Origin: Byssovorax sp.
Lineage (GTDB): Bacteria > Myxococcota_A > Polyangia > Polyangiales > Polyangiaceae
Direction: 5' to 3'
Length of the DNA: 64,000 nucleotides
NCBI GenBank assembly: GCA_025362495.1
Contig: JANYGI010000131.1
Coordinates: 1 to 64,000, forward strand
Positions 1 through 7,860 of this stretch are shown here, piece after piece (position 1 is the stretch's first letter; every line of letters begins with the position of its first letter). Below the pieces are notes generated by a model that was given only the letters and a program-made list of their open reading frames with translations, ran no database searches and had not been told where the DNA came from. A program made the position numbers and the translations under genes.

Positions 1-732
1 CTTGATCGGCGGGATGTCGCGCGCGGCGATGATCTCCGGCCGGGCGAAATAGTAGCCCTGGAAGAGGGTATAGCCGAGGCGCATGGCCTCCTCGAGGTCT
101 TCGCGGGTGTCGATCGACTCGGCCAGCAAGCGCAGGCGCGGCGATCGAAATCGCTGCAGCAGGCCGGCGCGCGCGGCGCCCTCGACCCGCGCGAAGTCCA
201 CCTTGAGGATGTCGGCCACCGCGACCAGGGCCTCGAATCCAGGCCGCAGGGCGAAGCCGCCGATGACGATCTGGTAGCCGTCGCGGGTCAGGCGCTTGCA
301 CGCGCCGAGGACCTCGGCGTCCGGCTCGATCGGGGAGAGCAGCTCCACCGCGGTGCGATCGGCGGGTAACAAGCGCACGAGATCGCGGAGCAGCACGTCG
401 CGGTTGACGTTGACGAAGAGGCGCTGTCGCGGCGAGAGGACGTCGAGCCCGAAGGCGTGGAGTCCATCGTGGACGAGGCGCGAGGCCGCGTGGGTCCCGT
501 GCGTGCTCGCGGGCTCGTTCCCGGCCGCGTTGCGGAACACCAGCTCGTAACCGTAGGTGCGCCGGCGGATGTCGAGGATCGGTCGACGCGCGACGAAGAG
601 GTCTTTCTCCCTGGAGCTCGCGGGGGCAATCTCGCCGTGATCGCTCCCGGCGGTGGGCCTCGCGGTGATCGGCGCCCCGGCTCCGATGACGCCGGTCTGG
701 CTCGTCCCCGCGACACGGACCTGCTTCAACAT
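1..732 (-). CDS. EAL/HDOD signalling protein (3' part cut by window edge)
   Basis: The reading frame is open from an ATG at 732 to the left edge, giving 244 codons with no stop, so the C-terminus lies outside. After a variable N-terminal stretch of about 40 residues comes the opening typical of YuxH-type proteins: FVARRPILD, then YGYELVFRN. This is followed by FVNVNRDVL, a VELL strand, KVDFARV, LLAESIDTREDLE and GYTLFQGYYFARP, which trace a complete EAL-type barrel. In this family a HDOD domain follows, and that part would be off the window. EAL-HDOD proteins usually have degenerate EAL sites and act in signalling rather than as active c-di-GMP phosphodiesterases; I infer the same here. It is transcribed divergently from the kinase gene at 952. 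Confidence 0.85.
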   Translation of the reverse strand, partial: MLKQVRVAGTSQTGVIGAGAPITARPTAGSDHGEIAPASSREKDLFVARRPILDIRRRTYGYELVFRNAAGNEPASTHGTHAASRLVHDGLHAFGLDVLSPRQRLFVNVNRDVLLRDLVRLLPADRTAVELLSPIEPDAEVLGACKRLTRDGYQIVIGGFALRPGFEALVAVADILKVDFARVEGAARAGLLQRFRSPRLRLLAESIDTREDLEEAMRLGYTLFQGYYFARPEIIAARDIPPIK

Positions 733-951
733 CGTGGTCGATCGGGCCGTGGTCGAGCTCGAGGGTCGCGGAGGGTCGGCTGGGTGCCACTGGCTTGCCA
801 TATCGGTCGCGCTCCGCTCTTCGCGCCGAGGCCTCATCGGAGGGTCGGTGTGGGTCGATACGGCGGTCGCGGACGGAGCTTGAGCCAAAACGGCGCCCCG
901 CCTCGTCGGCGCGGAGATCTCGGCGGCCGACCTGGAGTATCCTCCGCCGCC

Positions 952-2715
952 ATGGCGGACGAGACCTCCCGGCGCTGCTCCGCCTGCGAGGCGCCCTTGC
1001 CGGCGGGATCGCGCTTCTGCGGCGCCTGCGGGCACGACGGCGCCTCGGATCCGGCCCTCATCGCCACCGAGCGTGTGGCCGTCGCGTCGCCGTCGATCGT
1101 CGCGCCGGCGCCGCCGCCGCTCCCGCCGATGCGCCTGCTCCCGGGGACGATGCTCTCCGTCTATCGCATCGAGTCGGTGCTCGGCGAAGGGGGGATGGGC
1201 GTCGTCTATCGCGCCCACGACACCGCCCGCGGCCGCGACGTCGCTCTCAAGTGTCTCCACACCAACCTCGCCGGAGACGCCGAGATCCGCCGCCGCTTCG
1301 CCCGCGAGGCCAAGGTGCTTCGATCGCAGTCGCACCCCTGCATCGTCGCCGTCTACGATTTCGTCGAGCACGAGTATCTCCTCGCGATCGTGATGGAGCT
1401 CGTCGAGGGGCCGAGCCTCGTCCACCACGTCGCCACCTGGCGTGGCCGCGTGCCCTTCGCGGAGATCCTGGTGATCTTCCGCGGCGTGCTGGAGGCCGTC
1501 GCCGAGGGGCACCGCCATGGCGTGATTCACCGCGATCTGAAGCCCGACAACATCCTCATCAGCGGAGGCGGGGGCGAGGCCTTGCGGCCCAAGGTGGTCG
1601 ATTTCGGCATCGCCAAGATCCTCGAAGGCACCACGTACACGATGACCGGCGCGCTGCTCGGCACCTGCTCGTACATGTCGCCCGAGCAGGTGCAGCGCCC
1701 GCACTCGGCCGATCCGCGGTCCGACGTCTACTCGCTCGGGATCACGCTCTATCAGGTCGTCACGGGGCGCGTGCCCTTCGACGGCAACAACCACTTTGCG
1801 ATCATGATGGCCCACGTGAACGAGGCGCCGCGCCCGCCGTCGGAGCTCCGCGCGGACATCCCTCCTCTGCTGGAGAAGCTGATCCTCGATTGCCTGGCGA
1901 AGGATCCCGCGGCGCGCCCCGCCTCGTGCGACGCCTTCCGCGAGCGGCTCGACGAGGCGCTCGGAGGCTTCGTGTCCACGCGCCCACCGGCGGATCCACG
2001 CCTGCTCCCCGCGGTGCTGAAAGGCCAGGGAGGCGAGGAGATGGTGCTCGTCCCGGCCGGACCGTTCCTGATGGGAAAATCGCGGCGAACGGTGGAGATC
2101 GACGCGTTCTACATGGATCGAACGCCGGTGACGAACCGCGAGTATCTCGCCTTCGTCGAGGTGACGGGCTATCGCCCCACCGACGTCGGCGCGAGCCGCT
2201 TCCTCAGCCACCTGCGCCTCGGGAAAATCCCCCGCGGGCAGGAGGATCATCCGGTGGTGTACGTGTCGTGGAACGACGCGCGGGCCTACGCGATGTGGGC
2301 GGGAAAGCGGCTGCCGACCGAGGCCGAGTGGGAGAAGGCCGCGCGCGGGACCGACGGCCGGAAATACCCCTGGGGCCGCTCGGAGCCGGGGACGAAGAAG
2401 GCCAATTACGGTCGCAAGGACGGCGCCCCGGCGCGGGTGGGCGCGTTCCCGGAGGGTGCCTCTCCGTATGGCATCCTCGATCTGGCGGGCAACGTGTGGG
2501 AGTGGTGTGAAGACCACGATGCGCCTTCGTTTTACGAGGATGGCCCGTCGCACAACCCCCGCAACGAGCAGCCCGGCGACAGAGCCTTGCTGGTGATGCG
2601 CGGCGGCTCGTACATGTACGGACCGCGGTCGTTACGCACCTACGCCCGGACGAGCTTCGCGGCCGAGGTGCGGTTCGCCGGCGGGGGATTCCGCTGCGTG
2701 CAGGCCGCGGGGTGA
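952..2715 (+). CDS. Zinc-ribbon Ser/Thr protein kinase fused to a formylglycine-generating-enzyme (SUMF1) fold
   Basis: The protein has 587 residues in three parts. Residues 8-27 are a zinc ribbon (CSAC then CGAC). Residues 71-335 are a Hanks-type kinase with glycine loop GEGGMGVVYRAHD at 78-90, lysine K100, HRDLKPDN at 193-200, DFG at 218-220 and SPEQ at 243. Residues about 360-587 are a SUMF1/FGE-sulfatase fold with PVTNREYLAFV, RLPTEAEWEKAAR, GNVWEWCED and MRGGSYMYG. The two cysteines that real FGE carries after RGGS are absent (Tyr and Leu), so formylglycine formation is unlikely and a binding role is more plausible. No transmembrane segment is seen. The frame is open far upstream, but ATG 952 directly precedes the zinc ribbon and has TATCCT at 938-943 just before it. 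Confidence 0.9.
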   Translation: MADETSRRCSACEAPLPAGSRFCGACGHDGASDPALIATERVAVASPSIVAPAPPPLPPMRLLPGTMLSVYRIESVLGEGGMGVVYRAHDTARGRDVALKCLHTNLAGDAEIRRRFAREAKVLRSQSHPCIVAVYDFVEHEYLLAIVMELVEGPSLVHHVATWRGRVPFAEILVIFRGVLEAVAEGHRHGVIHRDLKPDNILISGGGGEALRPKVVDFGIAKILEGTTYTMTGALLGTCSYMSPEQVQRPHSADPRSDVYSLGITLYQVVTGRVPFDGNNHFAIMMAHVNEAPRPPSELRADIPPLLEKLILDCLAKDPAARPASCDAFRERLDEALGGFVSTRPPADPRLLPAVLKGQGGEEMVLVPAGPFLMGKSRRTVEIDAFYMDRTPVTNREYLAFVEVTGYRPTDVGASRFLSHLRLGKIPRGQEDHPVVYVSWNDARAYAMWAGKRLPTEAEWEKAARGTDGRKYPWGRSEPGTKKANYGRKDGAPARVGAFPEGASPYGILDLAGNVWEWCEDHDAPSFYEDGPSHNPRNEQPGDRALLVMRGGSYMYGPRSLRTYARTSFAAEVRFAGGGFRCVQAAG

Positions 2716-2775
2716 AGGAGCGCGCAAACGTGCGCCGGCGTCGACTCGGCTCCGGAGCGGGTGTACGCGCGCCTG

Positions 2776-3633
2776 ATGCGTACACCCCTCATCGTCGCCC
2801 TCGCCGCTCTCGGCCTCTCCGCCTGCGGCAACAGCCAGGGAGAGGCTCCCGCTCCGAGCGCCGCGCCCCCCAAGGTCACGCCCCCGCCGACCACCGTCGT
2901 GTCCGCCGCGCCGCCTCCGTCGGCCTCGGCCGCCCCCGCGGTCGCGGCGCCGGTGCGCTCCACCGACGTGATCAAGACCAAGCAATGCGATCTCAAGGTG
3001 ACGCCCCTTCACCACGCTACGCTGCTGCTCCGGTGTGACAAGCTCGCCATCTACGTCGATCCCGTCCATGACGCGAGCTACGTCGGGCTGCCGAAGGCCG
3101 ACATGATCTTCATCACCGACATCCACGGTGATCACATGGATCCCGCAGGAATCGAGGCGATCCGCCAGGACGCGACCATTTTCGTGGCGCCTCCCGCTGT
3201 CGCGGAAAAGCTGGCTCCCACCGTCAAGAGCGTCACCGTCCTCAAGAACGGCGACAAGAAGACGCTCGGCGCCGTCGGGATCGAGGCGATCCCGATGTAC
3301 AACCTGGTCCGCGGGCCGAAGCCGACCGAGCGCTTCCACGACAAGGGCCGGGGCGATGGCTACGTGCTCACGATCGGCGAGACCCGCGTTTACCTTTCGG
3401 GTGACACCGAGTGTACGCCGGAGATGAAGGCCCTCAAGAACATCGACGTGGCCTTCGTGTGCATGAATCTGCCCTACACGATGCCGCCGGCCGAGGCCGC
3501 GGTGTGTGTCAACGCGTTCCGGCCGAAGGTGGTCTATCCGTACCACGACCGCGGATCGGACCTGGTGGAGTTTCAGAAGGCCATCACCGGCAAGGATGTC
3601 GAGGTGCGGATCCGCGACTGGTACGCGCCCTGA
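2776..3633 (+). CDS. MBL-fold metallo-hydrolase lipoprotein (UlaG-like)
   Basis: The 285-residue product has a lipoprotein signal peptide ending in LSAC, a Pro/Ala/Ser linker to about residue 65, then a metallo-beta-lactamase fold. The metal motif reads TDIHGDHMDP: the first histidine of the usual HxHxDH is an aspartate. Further conserved elements are YLSGDTECTPEM and YPYHDRGSD, in the positions of the later metal ligands of UlaG-like hydrolases. A GTG at 2761 is in frame, but the ATG at 2776 starts a far better signal peptide. It lies 60 bases after the kinase-FGE gene on the same strand. The substrate is unknown; it acts outside the cytoplasm on a membrane anchor. Confidence 0.8.
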   Translation: MRTPLIVALAALGLSACGNSQGEAPAPSAAPPKVTPPPTTVVSAAPPPSASAAPAVAAPVRSTDVIKTKQCDLKVTPLHHATLLLRCDKLAIYVDPVHDASYVGLPKADMIFITDIHGDHMDPAGIEAIRQDATIFVAPPAVAEKLAPTVKSVTVLKNGDKKTLGAVGIEAIPMYNLVRGPKPTERFHDKGRGDGYVLTIGETRVYLSGDTECTPEMKALKNIDVAFVCMNLPYTMPPAEAAVCVNAFRPKVVYPYHDRGSDLVEFQKAITGKDVEVRIRDWYAP

Positions 3634-3640
3634 GCGACCG

Positions 3641-3988
3641 TCAGCGTAGGCTCCCGCCGCCGGACGAAGGGTTACCGAGGAGGCGCAGCTCGCGCACGCC
3701 TCGACCGGTCTTGGTGCGGAGGAGCGTCCGCAAGGTCACGCCATCGCTGTAGCCGACCGCCGCCGCGATCTCGTCGATGGTCGCGTCGGTGGTTTGCAGC
3801 CGATGCACGGCCTGCTCGACCCGCAGATCGCGCACGAAGGCGACGGGCGATCGGCCAAGCACCGCGTGGAGGCGGCGCTCCAGCGTGCGCTCGCTCGCGC
3901 CGACGGCGTGGGCCGCCGCGGCGAGCGAGAAATCGGCGAGGATAGCATCAATGTCGATCCCGCCACTGACGCAAACCCGGTGCGCCGG
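3641..3988 (-). pseudogene. Remnant of an AraC/GlxA-family transcription regulator (C-terminal HTH only)
   Basis: Read on the minus strand, the frame between an upstream TAG (3989-3991) and the stop at 3641-3643 encodes two helix-turn-helix units: ASERTLERRLHAVLGRSP, then IDEIAAAVGYSDGVTLRTLL and GRGVRELR. This is the DNA-binding end of GlxA-type AraC regulators, normally about 320 residues with a DJ-1/PfpI-like N-terminal domain. That domain is missing, no ATG lies in frame, and the only plausible start is a GTG at 3862 inside the first HTH. I read it as a truncated remnant. Its neighbour at 4039 is transcribed the other way. A short functional HTH protein cannot be excluded. Confidence 0.6.
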
Positions 3989-4038
3989 CTAGGTTGGGCT
4001 CTCGACGGGCCGCTCCGGTCCGCAAAGGAAGATCCCCC

Positions 4039-4341
4039 ATGGTCCAGGTTGCCTTGTTCGTTCGCCTCATCGCCCGCCCCGGAAAGGAAGAGGAGGTCGC
4101 CGCGTTCCTCGCGGGCGCGCTGCCGCTCGCGGAGCAGGAGGCGGCCACGACGGCGTGGTTCGCGCTGCGCTTCGGCCCGAGCGAGTTCGGGATCTTCGAC
4201 GCGTTCCCCGACGACACCGGCCGCAAGGCGCACCTCGCGGGGCCGATCGCGGCCGCGCTGATGGCCAGGGCCGGCGAGCTCCTCGCCGAGCCGCCGCGCA
4301 TCGAGCAGGTCGATCTGCTGGCGGCGAAGCTGTCGCGCTGA
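4039..4341 (+). CDS. Antibiotic-biosynthesis-monooxygenase (ABM) domain protein
   Basis: This 100-residue protein has the dimeric ferredoxin-like pattern of ABM proteins. It opens with a beta strand (MVQVALFVRLIARPG), followed by helix KEEEVAAFLAGALPLAEQE, strand TTAWFALRFGP, strand FGIFDAFPDD and a C-terminal helix. ABM family members include heme- or quinone-degrading oxygenases and many proteins of unknown role; nothing here fixes the substrate. The start at 4039 is preceded by GGAAG. The upstream-extended frame from 3994 has no homology-like content. A strong hairpin overlaps its stop codon. The adjacent AraC-type remnant may once have regulated it. Confidence 0.7.
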   Translation: MVQVALFVRLIARPGKEEEVAAFLAGALPLAEQEAATTAWFALRFGPSEFGIFDAFPDDTGRKAHLAGPIAAALMARAGELLAEPPRIEQVDLLAAKLSR

Positions 4342-4375
4342 GCCGCGCGCAGCCGTCCTCTGCGCGCGGCTCAGC
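4337..4375. terminator. Perfect 16-bp hairpin after the ABM gene
   Basis: GCTGAGCCGCGCGCAG at 4337-4352 pairs perfectly with 4360-4375 around a 7-base loop. It includes the stop codon of the gene ending at 4341. There is no T tract, as is common in very GC-rich genomes. It sits between convergent genes, so it probably ends or protects transcripts. Confidence 0.6.
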
Positions 4376-4424
4376 GCCCGGTGAGGGGCCGAGTCAGCCA
4401 GCGCGCAGAGGTCCGATCGAGAGT

Positions 4425-4449
4425 GGCAGAGGCGTGGTGGGCCTCTGCC
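4425..4449. terminator. 9-bp hairpin after the minus-strand heme-lipoprotein operon
   Basis: GGCAGAGGC at 4425-4433 pairs with GCCTCTGCC at 4441-4449 around a 7-base loop. It lies 8 bases beyond the stop of the last operon gene, which ends at 4457 on the minus strand. There is no T tract. Confidence 0.5.
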
Positions 4450-4456
4450 GCGAGGA

Positions 4457-5842
4457 TCAGAGCGGATTGACGTTGACGATACCGTCGATGGCAGGGCCGG
4501 TGTAGAAGTCGCGCACGCGCTTCATGTCGCCCTTGGCCACCGCGAAGGCCGCGGCGGCGCCGGCCGCGGCGCTGGTCATGTCGCTCGACTGGCCGGGCAC
4601 GTCCTTGCCGGTGCTCGGATCGAAGCCATCGACGCTGCCGTCGGCGCGCACTCCGCCGTGCCAGCCCGTCTTGAGGTAGCCATTGCCCATCACGTAGAGC
4701 CAGTTGGAGTTGGCAGGGGTGCCATCGGGCCAGCCGTTGCGGTTCCGGGGATCCTTGGGCGTGTCGCCGTGGACCGTCATCACCACGGTGTCGGCGAGCG
4801 AGCGCGAGGTGCACGCCGGATCCTGCTGCGCGCCGAGATCGGTCAGGAAGGCGTCGAGCATCTTCCCGAGGGTGCCAACGGTGCTCTTGAGAGCGTTCAT
4901 GTCGCCGAACGCGCCGTGCGGATCGTCGCGCATCGCGGGGAAGATCACGCTCTGCGTGAGGCCCATCCGGAAGGCCTTGGCCGTCGTGATCAGCGCGCGG
5001 CCGATCTCGGCGAGCTTGTTGGGCGTGCCGCCGTCGACGCCGTAGTCGGAGAGGTCTTGAGCCGAGGGCAGGAGCTGAGCGGCGAGGTTCTTCCCGAGGA
5101 AGTTCGAGGCGGCCTTGCCGGTGCGGAGCGGGCGCGCCCAGGTCGAGCGGCCAGCGGCCTTGTTGAGGCCCAGGAAGGCCTTGTAATAGGCCTCGAACAG
5201 CGCAGCGTCCTTGGGGGCAGAGAGGATGGCCTGCGAGGCCGCGCTGTTGAAGAGCTGCACCAGGCCGTCGGCGTTACCCACCTTGGCGATGTCGGGCGCG
5301 CCCGGGGCCGCCCCGAAGTTCACCGGATCGATGGCGATGACGGGCAGGAGGGAGGGAGTCGCGCGCTGGATCGAGGCCAGCACCGCCAGCATGCTTTGAC
5401 CGGCGCCGAGCGTGGCGGCGGACATCGGCGTCGGGGTGTGCGTCTGGTTCGTCCCCGCCATGAAGGCCGAGATGCGCTTGCCCTTGTCGAGGCCCTGCCA
5501 GGGCGACTCGGGGGCGTAGTAAAAGGGCTTGTCGGTGTCCTTGGCCTTGATCTGCTGGCCCTGGGCGTGGAACGCGAAGCCACCGTCGGTGGAGGTCGCG
5601 ATCTCGGTGTGCGGCCAGAGGAGCTGGAACCAGGCGAATCCGCCGTCGCCGGCGACGATGCTCACCGATCGGCAGGTGGCCGAACAGGAGGCCTCGTCGG
5701 CCATCGCGCTGCCGGCAGAGTCGGAGACGACGTCGAGCACCTTGGCCCGATCGAGGGCCAGCACCGCGCCCGCGGCCGCGGTGAAGCGGAGGAAGTTACG
5801 GCGTCCGTTGCCGTCGAGGTTCTTGAGGCGATCGTTCACCAT
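4457..5842 (-). CDS. Tat-exported protein of unknown function, last gene of heme-lipoprotein operon
   Basis: The 461-residue product begins with a twin-arginine signal, GRRNFLRF at about residues 13-20, followed by an alanine-rich hydrophobic stretch, so a folded protein is probably exported. The mature part has no TM segment and shows blocks such as FMAGTNQTHTP, MTVHGDTPKDPRNRNGWPD and WLYVMGNGYLKTGWHGG. The overall look recalls the Tat-exported DUF1501/DUF1552 proteins that accompany heme proteins of the DUF1585/DUF1592 type, but I cannot confirm the family. It starts 13 bases after the upstream lipoprotein gene, consistent with co-transcription. Its function is probably tied to the heme proteins encoded upstream. 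Confidence 0.7.
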   Translation of the reverse strand: MVNDRLKNLDGNGRRNFLRFTAAAGAVLALDRAKVLDVVSDSAGSAMADEASCSATCRSVSIVAGDGGFAWFQLLWPHTEIATSTDGGFAFHAQGQQIKAKDTDKPFYYAPESPWQGLDKGKRISAFMAGTNQTHTPTPMSAATLGAGQSMLAVLASIQRATPSLLPVIAIDPVNFGAAPGAPDIAKVGNADGLVQLFNSAASQAILSAPKDAALFEAYYKAFLGLNKAAGRSTWARPLRTGKAASNFLGKNLAAQLLPSAQDLSDYGVDGGTPNKLAEIGRALITTAKAFRMGLTQSVIFPAMRDDPHGAFGDMNALKSTVGTLGKMLDAFLTDLGAQQDPACTSRSLADTVVMTVHGDTPKDPRNRNGWPDGTPANSNWLYVMGNGYLKTGWHGGVRADGSVDGFDPSTGKDVPGQSSDMTSAAAGAAAAFAVAKGDMKRVRDFYTGPAIDGIVNVNPL

Positions 5843-5855
5843 GGGAGCTCTCCGT

Positions 5856-6593
5856 CTACTCGCAGGAGTGGGCCGCGCTGAGCATCGTTGCGACCGCGAT
5901 CTTCTTGCCCGTGTCGAGATCCGATGCCGCCTTCACCATGCTGTTGCAGATGGCGACGTGATCGGGAGTCGCCGGGCGGCCGATGAGGCAGCTGACGGCG
6001 TCGGGGTTGCAGTTGTTCTGAGCGTCGAAGACTGCAGGGCCCGTGCCATCGATCTTGCACTGATCGACGTTCGGCAAGTTGGCGATGATCTCCGGCGCGG
6101 CCTGCACGAAGATGTCGAAGAGCTTGGCCGCGCCGGCCGAGCTCCAGAGGATCGTCTCGCCGACGCGAGCGTCGTAGTTGGCGGCGCCGAGCGCGCCCGC
6201 GGCGCCCTTCCAGAGCTCGCCGGCCGAGGGCGGCTTGCTCGTCGCATCCATGTTCACGCCGAAGCTGATGAGCACGTTGCGGAGCGTGCCGTACTGGATC
6301 TTCTGGCACGAGTGGAGCCGGGTGCGGACCTCGGGCGGGCCCTCTTCCTGGCGCTGCGCGAGGATGTCGAAGGGATCGCGCGCCACGCCCGCGCCGAGAT
6401 CGGCGACGTGGTTGAAGGTGTTGGTCTCGCCGCCGGCGTAAGCGCCCGGCGTCTGGACGGGATCCTTGGTGGGATCTTCCTGGAAGGTCTTGTGGCGCGT
6501 ATCGGGCGCGAGGTCGTCGGGGGCTTGTCCCGCGCAGCTCGCCGTCCCGAGGAGGGCCGTGACCGCGAGAGAGGAAAGGATGGCTCGTTTCAT
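5856..6593 (-). CDS. Lipoprotein of unknown function, third gene of heme-lipoprotein operon
   Basis: The product has 245 residues and a clear lipoprotein signal peptide with lipobox TASC (Cys20). The mature part carries no CxxCH and few conserved-looking blocks: LHSCQKIQYGTLRNVLISFG, LWSSAGAAKLFDIFVQAAPE and a cysteine-containing C-terminus (NCNPDAVSCLIG, SAAHSCE). Six cysteines in the mature part could form disulfides. It lies between the DUF1592-like gene (20-base gap) and the Tat-exported protein gene (13-base gap), so all are probably one transcript. I do not recognise the family. Confidence 0.7.
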   Translation of the reverse strand: MKRAILSSLAVTALLGTASCAGQAPDDLAPDTRHKTFQEDPTKDPVQTPGAYAGGETNTFNHVADLGAGVARDPFDILAQRQEEGPPEVRTRLHSCQKIQYGTLRNVLISFGVNMDATSKPPSAGELWKGAAGALGAANYDARVGETILWSSAGAAKLFDIFVQAAPEIIANLPNVDQCKIDGTGPAVFDAQNNCNPDAVSCLIGRPATPDHVAICNSMVKAASDLDTGKKIAVATMLSAAHSCE

Positions 6594-6613
6594 CGCTGAT
6601 CTCCGGTTCGCGG

Positions 6614-7852
6614 CTAGAAAGAGGTGAAATCGTCGCTCGTGAGCATGGCCCGGAGCGTCTTCTTGAGGTTCTGCCCGTCGCCCTGGAACTCGGCGAGGTA
6701 GGGCTTTAGAACCGCGGCAGGCACGGTGGCGAGATCACTCACGATGTCTTCCTTCGACATGGTGAAGTTCCACAGGCGAGAGACGGCGCACTCGCTCACG
6801 TCGGGATCCTTGGCGATCGCCGCGCCGAGGGCGGGCAGATCGGGAGCGGCCGTCTTCATGCGCCACCACGTCGTCTCGCCCGGCTTGAGCCAGTGCGACA
6901 TCTCGGTCGGCACGGCGTCGGGGGCGGTGGGCGTCTTGACCGAGATCTTGCTCTGGTAGGCGCCGTTCTCGTCGAAGTTCGCGAAGAGCGGCGCGACGTG
7001 GTTGATCGTCGTGTGGCAGTTGGCGCAGATGACGCTCTTGGTGTCCTGGAAATCGATCGGGGCAGTGGCCACTGACTCGAAAGGCCAGGGAGAGGTGTAG
7101 TCGGCGCTGCCCTTGTGGATGGGGGTGCCCGAGTACTCGGCGGGGAACTTGGTGCAGACGAAGATCTCCTGCACCCAGCGCACGCGGCGGAAGGCCATGC
7201 TGCCGTAGAACTGGTACATCACGCCGGGATCGGTGAGGACGCCGGCCTCGGCGGGAGCCCCGCTCTTGCAGTCGCCGTCGACGAAGGCGTGATTGTCGGC
7301 GTCGTAGGTCGGGCAGTTGTTGCTCGAGGCCGTGAAGAGCGTGGAGAACGGGAGCCCTTCGGCCATCACCCGCGCGGCGAACGTCGGCGCGGTGTCGCGG
7401 CTCGGCGCCTTGCCGTTCGCGCCGCCGCCGAGGCGCATCACGTCTTTCCACCACTTGATCATCCGCTCCTGGAAGCGGGGATCGGCGAGCATCGCGTCGA
7501 TGGCGGCCTCGTAGGCGACCTTCTGATCCTTGGCGCTGGCGATGGCCTTGATCTGCGCGAGCGTGGGGAGCTGGCGAAGGAGCTTGAGCGAGGCCGTGCG
7601 GAGAGCCTCGTTGTACTCCTTCGGCCGCGCGTCGAGGAGCTGCGTGCCAGTCTTGTCGAGGACGGGCGCGTCGTCGACCAGCAGCGTCCCGCCGGAGGAG
7701 TCGCCCCCGCCGGAGCCGCCATTGCCGCCGTTGAGATCGTTCGGCGCCGCTTTCGTGCAGGCGGCGAGGAGTGGTATCGCCGCGACGACGAGGGCCGGGA
7801 GGATCGAGTGGAGTCGCATCGGACGCATCGGGCGCCTGCCTTTCGTTTCCAT
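6614..7852 (-). CDS. Lipoprotein with one c-type heme motif (DUF1592/DUF1588-like)
   Basis: The 412-residue product has a signal peptide with lipobox LAAC (Cys32), a Gly/Ser-rich linker, and a helical body. The element LLRQLPTLAQIKAI and the following LADPRFQERMIKWW resemble the DUF1592-type proteins of Planctomycetes and Myxococcota. One c-type heme site, CANCH, lies at 276-280. A C-terminal block ends LKKTLRAMLTSDDFTSF, also typical of that group. An ATG at 7828 or 7819 would give a shorter, more standard signal peptide; 7852 is the most upstream ATG that does not overlap the preceding gene. The gap to the upstream two-heme gene is 8 bases. It is probably anchored to a membrane and involved in electron transfer. 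Confidence 0.75.
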   Translation of the reverse strand: METKGRRPMRPMRLHSILPALVVAAIPLLAACTKAAPNDLNGGNGGSGGGDSSGGTLLVDDAPVLDKTGTQLLDARPKEYNEALRTASLKLLRQLPTLAQIKAIASAKDQKVAYEAAIDAMLADPRFQERMIKWWKDVMRLGGGANGKAPSRDTAPTFAARVMAEGLPFSTLFTASSNNCPTYDADNHAFVDGDCKSGAPAEAGVLTDPGVMYQFYGSMAFRRVRWVQEIFVCTKFPAEYSGTPIHKGSADYTSPWPFESVATAPIDFQDTKSVICANCHTTINHVAPLFANFDENGAYQSKISVKTPTAPDAVPTEMSHWLKPGETTWWRMKTAAPDLPALGAAIAKDPDVSECAVSRLWNFTMSKEDIVSDLATVPAAVLKPYLAEFQGDGQNLKKTLRAMLTSDDFTSF

Positions 7853-7860
7853 GAAGGGTC

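Noticed and set aside
457-951. Upstream extension of the kinase-FGE gene
   Set aside because: The extension overlaps the divergent EAL/HDOD gene, has no domain, and the zinc ribbon begins only after ATG 952.
4658-5881. A plus-strand frame antisense to the Tat-exported protein
   Set aside because: It lacks domains and signal; the minus-strand protein has a twin-arginine signal and belongs to a tight operon.
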